This document shows positions 1 through 8,207 of a DNA stretch of 64,000 bases, piece by piece. Source of the stretch: Amycolatopsis umgeniensis. GTDB taxonomy: Bacteria; Actinomycetota; Actinomycetes; Mycobacteriales; Pseudonocardiaceae. Every line of letters begins with the position of its first letter. Within the stretch, counting starts at the first letter, position 1. Where the stretch lies: positions 8,370,001 to 8,434,000 of the forward strand of contig NZ_JACHMX010000001.1 of NCBI RefSeq assembly GCF_014205155.1, written 5' to 3'. Below the pieces are notes generated by a model, which ran no database searches, was not told where the DNA came from, and saw only the letters and a list, made by a program, of their open reading frames with translations. The position numbers and the translations under genes were made by a program.

Positions 1-1791
1 CCGCCGGTGAGGACGGTCCAAGCGATCCGGGCGGAAACCCCGAGTGCTCCGCTCCACACGCCGATTCCCGCGGTCGAACCGTCCCGTGTGGACACTCCGG
101 TGTCTGTCGAACTGCCACCGACCGAGACTTCCGAACCCGACCGTGGCCCGATCGTGCCGATGCCCGCCCCGATGGCGCCTGCCCCGAGGGCGTCGGAGCC
201 CGAGCTGGCCGAAGCCGAGCCGCTCGAGACCGTGCCGGTCCGGACTCCGGAGCCGCTTCCTGCGGAGCCGCCTGCCGAACCACCTGCCTCGGAGGTGGTT
301 CGGCAGGCGGTCGAACCGTCACGGCCCGCGCTCCCGGTCGTTCAGCGGACCGAACAGAGCGAGGCGTCCCCACGGCGGCTGGGACTCGGCGCACCGATCC
401 TGCCGGACTCGGTCCATTCCCAGGCTTCGGTTCCACTGGTTGCAGCGGCTGACGCGCCCTCACCAGCGGTCGAAGACAGTGTTGCCGAGGTGGACGCGCC
501 CTTGGCGGGCGCCGTCGAACCCTCGGTGCTCCCCACATCTCCGGCCGAGGAGAACTCCGTCGCGGCGCCGGACGAGGTTCCGCGGCCGGTGGCCCGGATC
601 GTGGCGGGCGAGGAGCGGATGCCTCCGGCCGCATCAGTTTCGGCCACGTCAAGGGAGACACCGACGGCCGTCCAGCGAACGGTCATCGAACCGGCTCCGG
701 AACTTCCGACGCCGAAACACCAGGACGTTCCGCGGTCCGGGACTCCGGTTCAGAAGCCGGTGCAGCGCCTGCGTGACGAAGCACCGTCACCAGGCTCGCG
801 CCACATCGGATCACCAAGGGAGCCGGTGGAGACACGCGAGAACGCACCGGACGCGCGGATCTCGGTCTCCCGGGCTGTCGAACCGCCACCGAACCTCCCG
901 ACGGTGACCTTGTCACGGTCTTCACCCGGCAACACCTTCCGCCCGCTCGAACCACCGCAGATTCGTTCCGGGACAACAGAAATCTCAGAGCCGCCTGCGA
1001 CACCGGGCGGCTCGGTGAACGTGCCACCGGCCTCGACGACCTCGACGTCACTGCTGCCGGTGGCACGATTCGTCGATGCCGCGGTCGTGGCATCGCCCGT
1101 ACCGGCGGCGGTGACCCTGCCCGTGTCCCGCGTGATCGAGGCTCCTGCGCGGATCACGAGCCTGCTGCCGTCTGCCGGCGTCGCGGACGGCTCGACACCG
1201 ACGACGATCCAGCGCACCCGCGAGCCGGTCACGTTGTCGCCGGTCATCCAACGGAAGGAAACCGGTGCCGTCCACCTGCCGCCGACGGTGCTTCCAGCCG
1301 CGAGAAGCGCCGATAGCGTCGAACCGGCGCCAAACCCGCCCAAGCCGAACACCAGCACCCTTGTGAGCAGTGAGAGAACCGGACTCACCGAGCTGTTACC
1401 GGTGGCGAGGATCGCCGAGGCCGTGCCTGCCGGTGTGCACAGCCGACAATCCACACGGGACGTTCTCCGGACCGTTCAGCGCACTGTGCCGAGTGAGACC
1501 GTCGATCACGGCGATGGCCTGGTGCTCAACCTGCCACCCGTCGTCACGTCGCGACAGGCCGAGGCCCCGGTCGTGCAGCGCGAGCCTGAAGCGGCACCGC
1601 CGTCGCCCGTCGCACCGCCGGTCGCGGAGCCGGTGCCCAAGACTCAGGCTCCGGCTCCGGCGGCACCGGCCGCGCAACCGGAGACCGAGGAACTCGTCAA
1701 GAAGCTTTTCGACCCGCTGCTCCGGCGGCTGAAGACCGAGCTCCGCCTCGACCGTGAGCGCCGTGGCGCGCTCACCGATCGCCCGCACTGA
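1..1791 (+). CDS. Pro/Ala/Val-rich repeat protein of the CIS operon (5' end outside window)
   Basis: The reading frame is open from the first base, so the true start is probably upstream; the first possible start inside the window is GTG at 7. About 560 residues are low-complexity Pro, Ala, Val, Glu. They carry two recurring motifs: V/I-Q-R followed by T, K or E (seven or so copies) and a loose L-P-V-A-R-x-x-E-A motif (about six copies). The last 35 residues change character to a charged helix (ELVKKLFDPL... ELRLDRERRGALTD). The stop is 11 bp before the tail tube gene, which has its own Shine-Dalgarno, so it belongs to the injection-system operon. I recall Pro-rich proteins with a similar charged C-terminal helix near actinobacterial phage-tail clusters, but I cannot assign a function. 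A spacer, tape-measure or cargo-adaptor role is only a guess. Confidence 0.6.
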   Translation, partial: PPVRTVQAIRAETPSAPLHTPIPAVEPSRVDTPVSVELPPTETSEPDRGPIVPMPAPMAPAPRASEPELAEAEPLETVPVRTPEPLPAEPPAEPPASEVVRQAVEPSRPALPVVQRTEQSEASPRRLGLGAPILPDSVHSQASVPLVAAADAPSPAVEDSVAEVDAPLAGAVEPSVLPTSPAEENSVAAPDEVPRPVARIVAGEERMPPAASVSATSRETPTAVQRTVIEPAPELPTPKHQDVPRSGTPVQKPVQRLRDEAPSPGSRHIGSPREPVETRENAPDARISVSRAVEPPPNLPTVTLSRSSPGNTFRPLEPPQIRSGTTEISEPPATPGGSVNVPPASTTSTSLLPVARFVDAAVVASPVPAAVTLPVSRVIEAPARITSLLPSAGVADGSTPTTIQRTREPVTLSPVIQRKETGAVHLPPTVLPAARSADSVEPAPNPPKPNTSTLVSSERTGLTELLPVARIAEAVPAGVHSRQSTRDVLRTVQRTVPSETVDHGDGLVLNLPPVVTSRQAEAPVVQREPEAAPPSPVAPPVAEPVPKTQAPAPAAPAAQPETEELVKKLFDPLLRRLKTELRLDRERRGALTDRPH

Positions 1792-1802
1792 AGGAGAAGC
1801 CG

Positions 1803-2249
1803 ATGCCGGACGCAGAAGAAGCCGTCGCCGTTTGTTACGTCGTCAAGCTCGACGACAAGAACCTCGGCAACCTCGGCGCATTCAGCAGTTGCGACGGGCT
1901 GGGCTGTGAGTTCGTCATGGAGCAGCGGGAAGAAGGCGGAAACAACGGCATGGTCTGGCAGCTCCCGACGCGGATCAAGTACTCCAACGTCAAGCTCTCC
2001 CGTCCGGTCACGGCAGCCAGCTCGCAGATCACGAAGTGGTTCGCCGACATGGCGGGTGGCATCGAGCGCAAGACCGCGACCATCGAAGCGCGCACCCTCG
2101 AAGGCACCGTGATCGCCAGCTGGTCGTTGGAGGGTGTCGTCCCCGTGCGCTGGAGCGGGCCGCAACTTTCGCCCGACTCGCCGAAGGTCGCCACCGAGAC
2201 CCTCGAATTGGCCCACCACGGCTTTCTCAGCCCGGCGAAGAAGGGCTAG
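1803..2249 (+). CDS. Contractile injection system inner tube protein (gp19/Afp1-like)
   Basis: 148 residues, the usual length for tail tube proteins of the T4 gp19/Afp1/Pvc1 family (conserved phage tail region). Visible hallmarks are the early VVKLDDKNLGNLGAFSSCDG segment, the MEQREEGG loop, WQLPTRIKYSNVKLSRP and the C-terminal SWSLEGVVPVRWSGPQL followed by TETLELAHHGFL. All are typical of tube subunits that stack as hexameric rings inside the sheath. An AAGGAGAA Shine-Dalgarno sits just before the ATG. The next gene starts 2 bp after its stop. No sheath gene is visible in the window; in related operons it lies close to the tube gene, so it is probably to the left. Confidence 0.9.
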   Translation: MPDAEEAVAVCYVVKLDDKNLGNLGAFSSCDGLGCEFVMEQREEGGNNGMVWQLPTRIKYSNVKLSRPVTAASSQITKWFADMAGGIERKTATIEARTLEGTVIASWSLEGVVPVRWSGPQLSPDSPKVATETLELAHHGFLSPAKKG

Positions 2250-2251
2250 CC

Positions 2252-3016
2252 ATGTCCTCGCCTGTCACGTTCACCTCCGCCGGGTCCCAGCCACCCGCGG
2301 CGTACGGCTCCGGCGAACCGGCGCCGAACAATCTCCAGCGTGCACTGCTCGAGGTCCGCAAACCTCCGCAGTCCGGGGGCACCGGGCAACCCGGCGCCAA
2401 GATGTTCGAGATCAAGTTCCAGTTCAACCCCAAGGAACTCTCGCTCACCAAGAACGCCAAATGGGGCCGTGACCCGCAGCGCAACGCGAAGAAGAGCGGA
2501 CCACCCGAGTTCAAGGGCTCGGACCCGTGCAAGCTCGCGCTGGAGATGTTCCTCGACGCCACCGACAAGATGGACGACGCCGTCGTCAAAAAGGTCGAGC
2601 AGCTCTTCACCTGCTGTGTCGCCACCGAAGAAAGCCGCCAGCACGGCAAGGGTTCGCCGCCGTGGGTGATCTTCAAGTGGGGCGGCATGACCGGTTTCCC
2701 CGCCTATGTCGCCGGCGTCACCGCGAAGTACACGCTGTTCACACCGTCGGGCACGCCGGTGCGCGCGGTGTGCACGGTGAACCTGGAGGAGATCGCCGGC
2801 GAGCTGAGCGGGCAGAACCCGACCTCGGGTGCGCTGGCGGCACGGGACACCCACGTGTTCGTCGCCGGTGACTCCCTGCAGGCGGTGGCGTTCCGTGCCT
2901 ATGGCGACGCGGCGAAGTGGCGCGAGATCGCGGACGCCAACGACATCGACGACCCGATGTGGCTGCGGCCCGGCACCCGGTTGCTCGTGCCGGCGCTGGA
3001 GGAACTCGATGGCTAA
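2252..3016 (+). CDS. LysM-containing tube/baseplate adaptor protein (Afp7/gp53-like)
   Basis: 254 residues from ATG at 2252; the frame is open further upstream but the ATG directly after the tube stop is the natural start. Residues about 45-190 (MFEIKFQFNPKELSLTKNAKW ... FKWGG ... AVCTVNLEEI) match the CIS tube-associated protein family that links tube to spike. The C-terminal 50 residues form a LysM-like module (HVFVAGDSLQAVAFRAYGD ... WLRPGTRLLVP). In phage-tail systems this protein is the adaptor between tube and VgrG-type hub. Its end overlaps the start of the spike gene by 8 bp, indicating translational coupling. Confidence 0.85.
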   Translation: MSSPVTFTSAGSQPPAAYGSGEPAPNNLQRALLEVRKPPQSGGTGQPGAKMFEIKFQFNPKELSLTKNAKWGRDPQRNAKKSGPPEFKGSDPCKLALEMFLDATDKMDDAVVKKVEQLFTCCVATEESRQHGKGSPPWVIFKWGGMTGFPAYVAGVTAKYTLFTPSGTPVRAVCTVNLEEIAGELSGQNPTSGALAARDTHVFVAGDSLQAVAFRAYGDAAKWREIADANDIDDPMWLRPGTRLLVPALEELDG

Positions 3017-4829
3017 CGAGAGCTTCGCGAACAACCTCATCGTCGAGGTCGCCGGTGGCCCGCTGCCCGACGACGTGAAGACGCTGCTCTCGTACGCCTA
3101 TGTCGACGACAGCAGGAACCTGCCGGACATGTTCGTCCTGCGCTTCCGCGACTCCGGGCACGTGGTGCTGGACAAGGGGAAGTTCACCATCGGCACGGCC
3201 ATCAAGCTGAAGGTGCAGACCTCCGATCCCGAAGGGCCGCAGGAGCTGCTTTCCGGTGAGGTCACCGCGGTCGCGATCGACCTCGACCGGATCGGCACCT
3301 TCACCGAGGTGCGCGGCTACGACCACGCGCACCGGCTGTTCCGCGGCCGTCGGGTCGCGGTCTACCCGGGGATGAGCCTCGCCGACGTCGTCACGAAGGT
3401 GACCCGGCGGGCCGGGCTGAAGGTCGGCAAGATCGATCCGGTCCCCGGTGTCGGCGGCCGCCCGCATACGCAGTTCAGCCAGGACAACGTCAGCGATTGG
3501 GAGTTCTTGTCCCGGCTGGCGGAGTCGGTCGGCGCCCAGATCGCGGTGCGGGGCGGCGCGCTGGACTTCAGCCTCCCGGAGAAGCCTTCGGCCGCACCTG
3601 CCACCACCGCGAAGGCCAACACCGACCCGCTGGTGCTCGAGGCGCACCGGACCTTGGTCAGCCTGCGCGCCAGCGTCACCGCGGCCGAGCAGGTGCCCGA
3701 GGTCGAGGCCCGAGGCTGGGACATCGAAACGAAGAAGGCCCTGGTGGCCTCCGAAAAGCCGAAGAACGCGGGAACCGAGGTCGAGGGCGTCGATCCGGTC
3801 GCGCTCGCGAACAAGTTCTCCAGCCCCAAGTACGTCTCGGCGGATACGCCGCGCCGGACCCAGGCCGAGACCAAAGCGGCGGCGATCGCGCTGTCCGAGC
3901 GGCTCGGCGGCGCGTGCACCGAACTCGACGGGGTGGCCAAGGGCAACCCGAAGCTCCGGGCGGGCGCGGCGGTGACGCTGACCGGCGTCGGCAAGCCGTT
4001 CGCCGGCAAGTACACGCTCACCAGCACCCGGCACCTGTTCAACGCGGAAGTCGGCTACACCACCGAGTTCGCGGTGTCCGGCAGGCAGGAACGCTCCCTC
4101 TACGGGCTGGTCGCCGGTGGCACCAGGGCGTCGGCGTGGCCCGGAGTGGTGCCCGCGGTGGTCAGTGACGCGAAGGATCCCGCCGGGCTCGGCCGGGTCA
4201 GGCTGACCTTTCCCTGGCTGGATCAGGACTTCACCAGCGCCTGGGCGCGCACCGTGCAACCCGGCGCCGGGAACGGGCGGGGCGCGATGGTCATGTCCGA
4301 GGTGGGCGACGAGGTGCTCGTGGGCTTCGAGCAAGGCGACTTCGAAGCCCCGTACGTCCTTGGCGGGCTCTACAACGGCGCCGACGCGGTCCCGAAGTTC
4401 ACCGCGTCGCCGATCGACGGCAACAGCGGCGAGATAGCCGTACGGGGCTTCGTCTCCCGCAAGGGCCACAAGCTCGAATTCGCCGAAAAGGACGGCATCA
4501 TCGTCGCCTCCGGGGACGGGAAGCTGGTGGTCAAGCTCGACCAGAAGAACCAGATGATCGAAGTGACCAGCGGCAAGGGCGTCACGGTGAAGGCGCGGAA
4601 CGGGGTGAGCATCGACGCGGGCACCGGTCCGCTGGAGCTCAAGGGCCAGAAGGTTTCCGTGAAGTCGGCGACCGAGGCGACCGTCGAGGCGAGCAGCAGC
4701 CTGAAGCTGTCGGGAACGGCGGGCGTGCAGGTCGAAGGCGCGACGGTCTCGGTCAAGGGGCAGGGACAGGCGGAGCTGACCGCGAGCGGCATCGTGACCG
4801 TGCGCGGCAGCGCGGTCAAGATCAACTGA
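3009..4829 (+). CDS. VgrG/Afp8-like hub and spike protein
   Basis: 606 residues from ATG at 3009, overlapping the LysM gene. The N-terminal two thirds form a gpD-like hub domain (RDSGHVVLDKGKF ... YDHAHRLFRGRRVAVYPGMS ... DWEFLSRLAESVGAQI). Residues about 375-465 form the gp5-type OB-fold (VVPAVVSDAKDPAGLGRVRL ... GAMVMSEVGDEVLVGFEQGD). The rest is a repetitive beta-strand spike (KGVTVKARNGVSIDAGTGPL, ELKGQKVSVKSATEATVEAS). This is the trimeric spike that carries the PAAR tip and punctures the target. No obvious C-terminal toxin extension is present, so any effector would be loaded elsewhere. Confidence 0.92.
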   Translation: MANESFANNLIVEVAGGPLPDDVKTLLSYAYVDDSRNLPDMFVLRFRDSGHVVLDKGKFTIGTAIKLKVQTSDPEGPQELLSGEVTAVAIDLDRIGTFTEVRGYDHAHRLFRGRRVAVYPGMSLADVVTKVTRRAGLKVGKIDPVPGVGGRPHTQFSQDNVSDWEFLSRLAESVGAQIAVRGGALDFSLPEKPSAAPATTAKANTDPLVLEAHRTLVSLRASVTAAEQVPEVEARGWDIETKKALVASEKPKNAGTEVEGVDPVALANKFSSPKYVSADTPRRTQAETKAAAIALSERLGGACTELDGVAKGNPKLRAGAAVTLTGVGKPFAGKYTLTSTRHLFNAEVGYTTEFAVSGRQERSLYGLVAGGTRASAWPGVVPAVVSDAKDPAGLGRVRLTFPWLDQDFTSAWARTVQPGAGNGRGAMVMSEVGDEVLVGFEQGDFEAPYVLGGLYNGADAVPKFTASPIDGNSGEIAVRGFVSRKGHKLEFAEKDGIIVASGDGKLVVKLDQKNQMIEVTSGKGVTVKARNGVSIDAGTGPLELKGQKVSVKSATEATVEASSSLKLSGTAGVQVEGATVSVKGQGQAELTASGIVTVRGSAVKIN

Positions 4830-4873
4830 GGAGATGGGATGTACTCGGAACCAGGCCAGGTGCGTGTCGTGGC

Positions 4874-4930
4874 GTGTCGCGAAAGCCACTTTCGCGACAC
4901 CTGACGTCCCGAAAGTGGCTTTCGCGACAC
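4874..4930. repeat. Intergenic hairpin repeat, GCGAAAGCCACTTTCG family, copy 1
   Basis: Arms 4874-4898 and 4906-4930 are inverted copies with one mismatch. The left arm is itself palindromic (GTGTCGCGAAA/TTTCGCGACAC). It sits between the spike and PAAR genes of one operon, so it would be transcribed. Other copies are at 9226, 40506, 40606 and 57219, with a half copy near 57032. Confidence 0.95.
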
Positions 4931-5013
4931 GCCGGCCACTCCGCACGCCGGACAGATCGGCAACCGAGATCCGCCCGGTCTCGAACCGTCAACAGACACT
5001 GAGGGGAGTGGGC

Positions 5014-5295
5014 ATGCCACCAGCCGCGAGGGTCGGCGACCCGACCGGGCATCCGGGCGTCATCGCCGGGCCCGGGGTGCCGACCGTGCTCATCGGCGGG
5101 ATGCCCGCCGCCACCGTCGGCACGATGCACACCTGCTCGTTCCCGCCGCCCGCGGTGCATCCGCCGACGCCGGTCGCGCCGCCGGGCTGCCCGACGGTGC
5201 TGATCGGCGGCCTGCCCGCGGCGCGCATGGGCGATCTGGCCGCCTGCGGCGCGCCGATCGTCATGGGCTGCCCGACCGTCCTGATCGGAGGCTGA
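5014..5295 (+). CDS. PAAR-domain spike tip protein
   Basis: 93 residues. The sequence is Pro/Gly-rich with three PTVLIGG repeats and the pattern AARVGDPTGHPG ... MPAATVGTMHTCS ... LPAARMGDLAACGAPIV, as in PAAR proteins, whose conical tip binds a metal through His/Cys. ATG at 5014 has a GAGGGGAG Shine-Dalgarno at 5001. It lies about 180 bp downstream of the spike gene because a hairpin repeat and its flank occupy the gap. It should sit on the VgrG-like trimer. Confidence 0.9.
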   Translation: MPPAARVGDPTGHPGVIAGPGVPTVLIGGMPAATVGTMHTCSFPPPAVHPPTPVAPPGCPTVLIGGLPAARMGDLAACGAPIVMGCPTVLIGG

Positions 5296-5296
5296 C

Positions 5297-5707
5297 ATGG
5301 ACTTTCTCGGCAGAGGGCTGGCGTTCCCGGTGCACACCGACGCGACGGGCTCGATCGCGCTGGTCAGCGGCGAACGCGAGGTCGTCGAGAGCATCCGGCT
5401 GATACTGGCCACCGCTCCCGGTGAGCGGCCGATGCGTCCGGAGTTCGGCTGCGCGGTGCACGATCTCGTGTTCGCGCCCGCCGACTCGGCCACCGCCGGG
5501 CAGATCGCCTACGAGGTCCGCACTTCGCTGGAGCGCTGGGAGCCGCGGATCACGCTCACCGATGTGGTGGTCGGTTTCTCCGAGGCCGAACGCGGCACAC
5601 TGCTGATCGACATCAAGTACCACCTGCGCGGCACCAACGACCCGCGCAACCTGGTCTTCCCGTTCTACGTCATCCCGCCGCACGAGTCCACTCAGGACGG
5701 TGTGTGA
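5297..5707 (+). CDS. gp25/GPW-like baseplate wedge protein (Afp9-like)
   Basis: 136 residues with the gp25 signature: GRGLAFPVHTDATGSIALVS, the central E-x-x-V-x-x-S-I-x-x-I-L-A-T-x-x-G-E-R-x-M-R-P-x-F-G pattern, then LERWEPRITLTDVVV. This protein is a core lysozyme-like baseplate wedge component without enzymatic activity in T4 and in CIS. A GGAGG at 5287 precedes the ATG, and the stop overlaps the start of baseplate J. Confidence 0.93.
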   Translation: MDFLGRGLAFPVHTDATGSIALVSGEREVVESIRLILATAPGERPMRPEFGCAVHDLVFAPADSATAGQIAYEVRTSLERWEPRITLTDVVVGFSEAERGTLLIDIKYHLRGTNDPRNLVFPFYVIPPHESTQDGV

Positions 5708-7668
5708 TGTCGCTGCCCATGCCCAATCTCGACGACCGCCGATTCCAGGACCTGGTCGACGAAGCCAAGCACCTCGTCCAGCGCAACTGTCCGGAATGGA
5801 CGGACCACAACGTCTCCGACCCCGGCGTGACGCTGATCGAGACGTTCGCGCAGATGGTCGACCAGTTGCTCTACCGGCTCAACCGGGTGCCGGAACTGCA
5901 TTACCTGCGGTTCCTGGATCTCATCGGGGTGCGGTTGTTCCCGCCTGCCGCCGCGCGCGCCGACGTGACGTTCTGGCTCTCTGCGGCGCGGGACGCCGCG
6001 GTGGTGGTCTCCGCGGGAAAACAGGTCGCGAGTGTGCGCGACGAGGTCGAGGACCCCGTCGTGTTCACCGTCGAGCGAACCCTGACGATCATGCCGTGTT
6101 CGCTCACCGGCCTGGCGACCGGCAAGTCCGACGCCGGTGTGCCGCAGGTCGACCACACCGACGAACTCCTGGTCGGCGGCGAACCCGCGTGTTTCGCCGA
6201 AAGTCCCGCGCCCGGTGACGCCGTCTACTTCGGACTGTCGGACGCCGTGCCCGGCTGCGCGGTGCTGCTGCGGATGGACTGCGAGGTCGAGGGGCAGGGT
6301 GTCGACCCGCACGATCCTCCGTGGGTGTGGGAGGCATGGGACGGGCACGGCTGGGCCGACGGTGAGGTCGACCGGGACAGCACCGGCGCGTTCAACCGGC
6401 CGGGGGACGTCGTTGTGCACGTACCGCAAGGGCACACCGTGTCGGTGCTCGCCGGAAGGCACGCCGGCTGGATCCGGTGCCGCTTGACGGAACCGAAGCA
6501 GCATCAACCGTTCTTCCAGCGGTCGCCGCGGCTGCGCTCGGTCGAGGCGTCGACCATCGGTGGCACGGTCGCCGCGGTGCACGCCGAGGTCGTGCGCGGC
6601 GAGGTCGTGGGCACCTCGAACGGTCTGCCAGGGCAGCGGTTCCCGCTCGGACGGCGTCCGGTGGTCGACGGCGGGGACGAGCTGATCGTGGAGGTGTCCG
6701 GTCCCGACGGCTGGCAGGAGTGGACCGAGGTGTCCTCGTTCGCCGAGTCGGGTCCGGACGACCGGCACGTCCGGCTCGACCGGGTGGCCGGTGAGATCGC
6801 GTTCGGCCCGGCCGTGCGCCAGCCCGAGGGCGGCATCCGGTACTACGGCGCCTTTCCGGCCAAGGCCGCCGCGATCCGGGTGCCCGTCTACCGGGCCGGT
6901 GGCGGTCGGCGCGGGAACGTCGCCCGCGAAGTACTCGAGGTGCAACGGGATCCGATCCCGTTCGTCAGCACCGTGGTGAACCGGCGTCCGGCCACCGGCG
7001 GGGTGGACGGCGAGTCGGTGCCGGACGCGGCGGTCCGTGGCCCGCTGCTGCTGCGCACCCGCGACCGCGCCGTCACCACCGAGGACTACGAACAGCTCGC
7101 GCGCGAAGCGGCGCCCGAGGCGGCGAGAGTGCGCTGTGTACCCGCGCACGGCGCCGACGGCCGCGAGACCGGTGCGATCCGCGTCCTCGTCGTACCCGCC
7201 GTTCCCGACACCGGCGAGCTGAAGTTCGCGACGCTGATGCTCGACCCCGGGATGCGCACACGGATCGAGCGATATCTGGACGAACGCCGCTGTGTCGGTG
7301 CCCTCGTGTCCGTGGAAGCGCCGTTCTACCACGGGGTCACGGTCGTCGCCCGGCTGAGGTCGCGCCGCCGGACCAGCCCCGCCGCTCTCGAACCGCGGGC
7401 GACGCAGGCGCTTTTCGACTACTTCAACCCGCTCACCGGCGGGCCGGACGGCGATGGCTGGCCGTTCGGGCGGCCGGTGCAGTCGGGCGAGGTCTTCGCG
7501 GTGCTGCAACGGCTTCCCGGTGTCGAGATGGTCGAGGACGTCCGCCTGTTCGCGGCCAATCCGGTCACGCGGGAACGTGGTGAGCAGGTCGACCGGCTCG
7601 ACCTGCCGCCCCACGCGCTCGCGTTCTCGTTCGGGCACCAGGTCCGGGTCCGGGAGAGTGGCGTATGA
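5707..7668 (+). CDS. Baseplate J-like protein (gp6/Afp11-like)
   Basis: 653 residues from ATG at 5707, which overlaps the gp25 stop; an in-frame GTG at 5704 is the alternative. The N-terminal motif DDRRFQDLVDEAKHLV...CPEWTDHNVSDPGVTLIE and the following LNRVPELHYLRFLDLIGVRL are diagnostic of the large baseplate J/gp6 proteins in phage-tail-like systems. The C-terminal part contains the usual RTRDRAVTTEDYEQLARE and the NPLTGGPDGDGWPFGRPV segment. It builds the wedge ring that connects hub to sheath. It overlaps the following gene by 4 bp (ATGA). Confidence 0.92.
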   Translation: MSLPMPNLDDRRFQDLVDEAKHLVQRNCPEWTDHNVSDPGVTLIETFAQMVDQLLYRLNRVPELHYLRFLDLIGVRLFPPAAARADVTFWLSAARDAAVVVSAGKQVASVRDEVEDPVVFTVERTLTIMPCSLTGLATGKSDAGVPQVDHTDELLVGGEPACFAESPAPGDAVYFGLSDAVPGCAVLLRMDCEVEGQGVDPHDPPWVWEAWDGHGWADGEVDRDSTGAFNRPGDVVVHVPQGHTVSVLAGRHAGWIRCRLTEPKQHQPFFQRSPRLRSVEASTIGGTVAAVHAEVVRGEVVGTSNGLPGQRFPLGRRPVVDGGDELIVEVSGPDGWQEWTEVSSFAESGPDDRHVRLDRVAGEIAFGPAVRQPEGGIRYYGAFPAKAAAIRVPVYRAGGGRRGNVAREVLEVQRDPIPFVSTVVNRRPATGGVDGESVPDAAVRGPLLLRTRDRAVTTEDYEQLAREAAPEAARVRCVPAHGADGRETGAIRVLVVPAVPDTGELKFATLMLDPGMRTRIERYLDERRCVGALVSVEAPFYHGVTVVARLRSRRRTSPAALEPRATQALFDYFNPLTGGPDGDGWPFGRPVQSGEVFAVLQRLPGVEMVEDVRLFAANPVTRERGEQVDRLDLPPHALAFSFGHQVRVRESGV

Positions 7669-8204
7669 GAGCGGCCGTGCCCGGATTGCCGAGCCCGCAC
7701 CCGATCGGCGAGCAACTGCCCTCGGTCTACGCCGAGGACCTTTTCGTCCAGCGCTTCACCGGTGCGCTCGACGAAGTGATCGCGCCGGTCTTCGCCACGT
7801 TGGACAACTTTTCGGCTTACCTCGACCCGAAATCGGCGCCGGAGGATTTCGTCGGCTGGCTGGCGCATTGGGTGGCGTTGCGCATCGACGAAGGCTGGAG
7901 CCCGGCCCGGCTGCGTGAACTCGTGATCCGGTCGGTCGAACTGCATCGGTGGCGCGGTACGCAGCGCGGGCTCGCCGAGCACGTGCGGTTGCTGACCGGC
8001 GGCGCGGTCGAGGTGACCGACAGCGGCGGCGTCGTGGCGTCGCCGGAGCCCGGAGCGCCGCTCCCGGATCCGGGGCCGCCGTGGGTCCATGTGCGCGTGC
8101 GGGTGCCCGAGCGGGACCGGATCGACGAACGACGGCTGACGGAGACGGTCGTGGACGCGGTGCCCGCCCACGTACGCGTCACGGTGGAAGTGGTGGAGGG
8201 GTAG
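7665..8204 (+). CDS. Phage tail protein I-like baseplate protein (Afp12-like)
   Basis: 179 residues. LPSVYAEDLFVQRFTGALDE, the L-D-P-x-x-A-P-x-x-F-V-G-W-L-A-x-W pattern and RELVIRSVELHRWRGTQRGL are typical of P2 gpI/tail protein I relatives, which cap the baseplate wedge next to J. The C-terminal third is a short beta domain ending in VHVRVRVPERDRID. Start and stop couple it tightly to baseplate J upstream and to the membrane protein 3 bp downstream. Confidence 0.88.
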   Translation: MRAAVPGLPSPHPIGEQLPSVYAEDLFVQRFTGALDEVIAPVFATLDNFSAYLDPKSAPEDFVGWLAHWVALRIDEGWSPARLRELVIRSVELHRWRGTQRGLAEHVRLLTGGAVEVTDSGGVVASPEPGAPLPDPGPPWVHVRVRVPERDRIDERRLTETVVDAVPAHVRVTVEVVEG

Positions 8205-8207
8205 CGG

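Noticed and set aside
4874..4930. Hairpin repeats considered as a CRISPR array or as integron attC-like sites
   Set aside because: Copies are kilobases apart without regular spacers or a cas gene, and no integrase or gene cassettes are nearby.
2739..4946. Very long open frames antisense to the spike, PKS and NRPS genes (for example 34971-40244 and 43351-48912 on the minus strand)
   Set aside because: Their products are rich in Arg, Gly, His and Asp and have no recognisable domains. They follow from the strong third-position GC bias of the real genes on the opposite strand.
1803..8204. Type VI secretion system
   Set aside because: VgrG and PAAR occur in both systems, but the LysM adaptor, phage-type J and I proteins and the tube family fit an eCIS/phage-tail-like particle. 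No TssJLM membrane complex is seen and the host appears Gram-positive.
1803..8204. Prophage
   Set aside because: No integrase, terminase, capsid, portal or lysis genes are present. The operon flanks are regulators and accessory envelope proteins.
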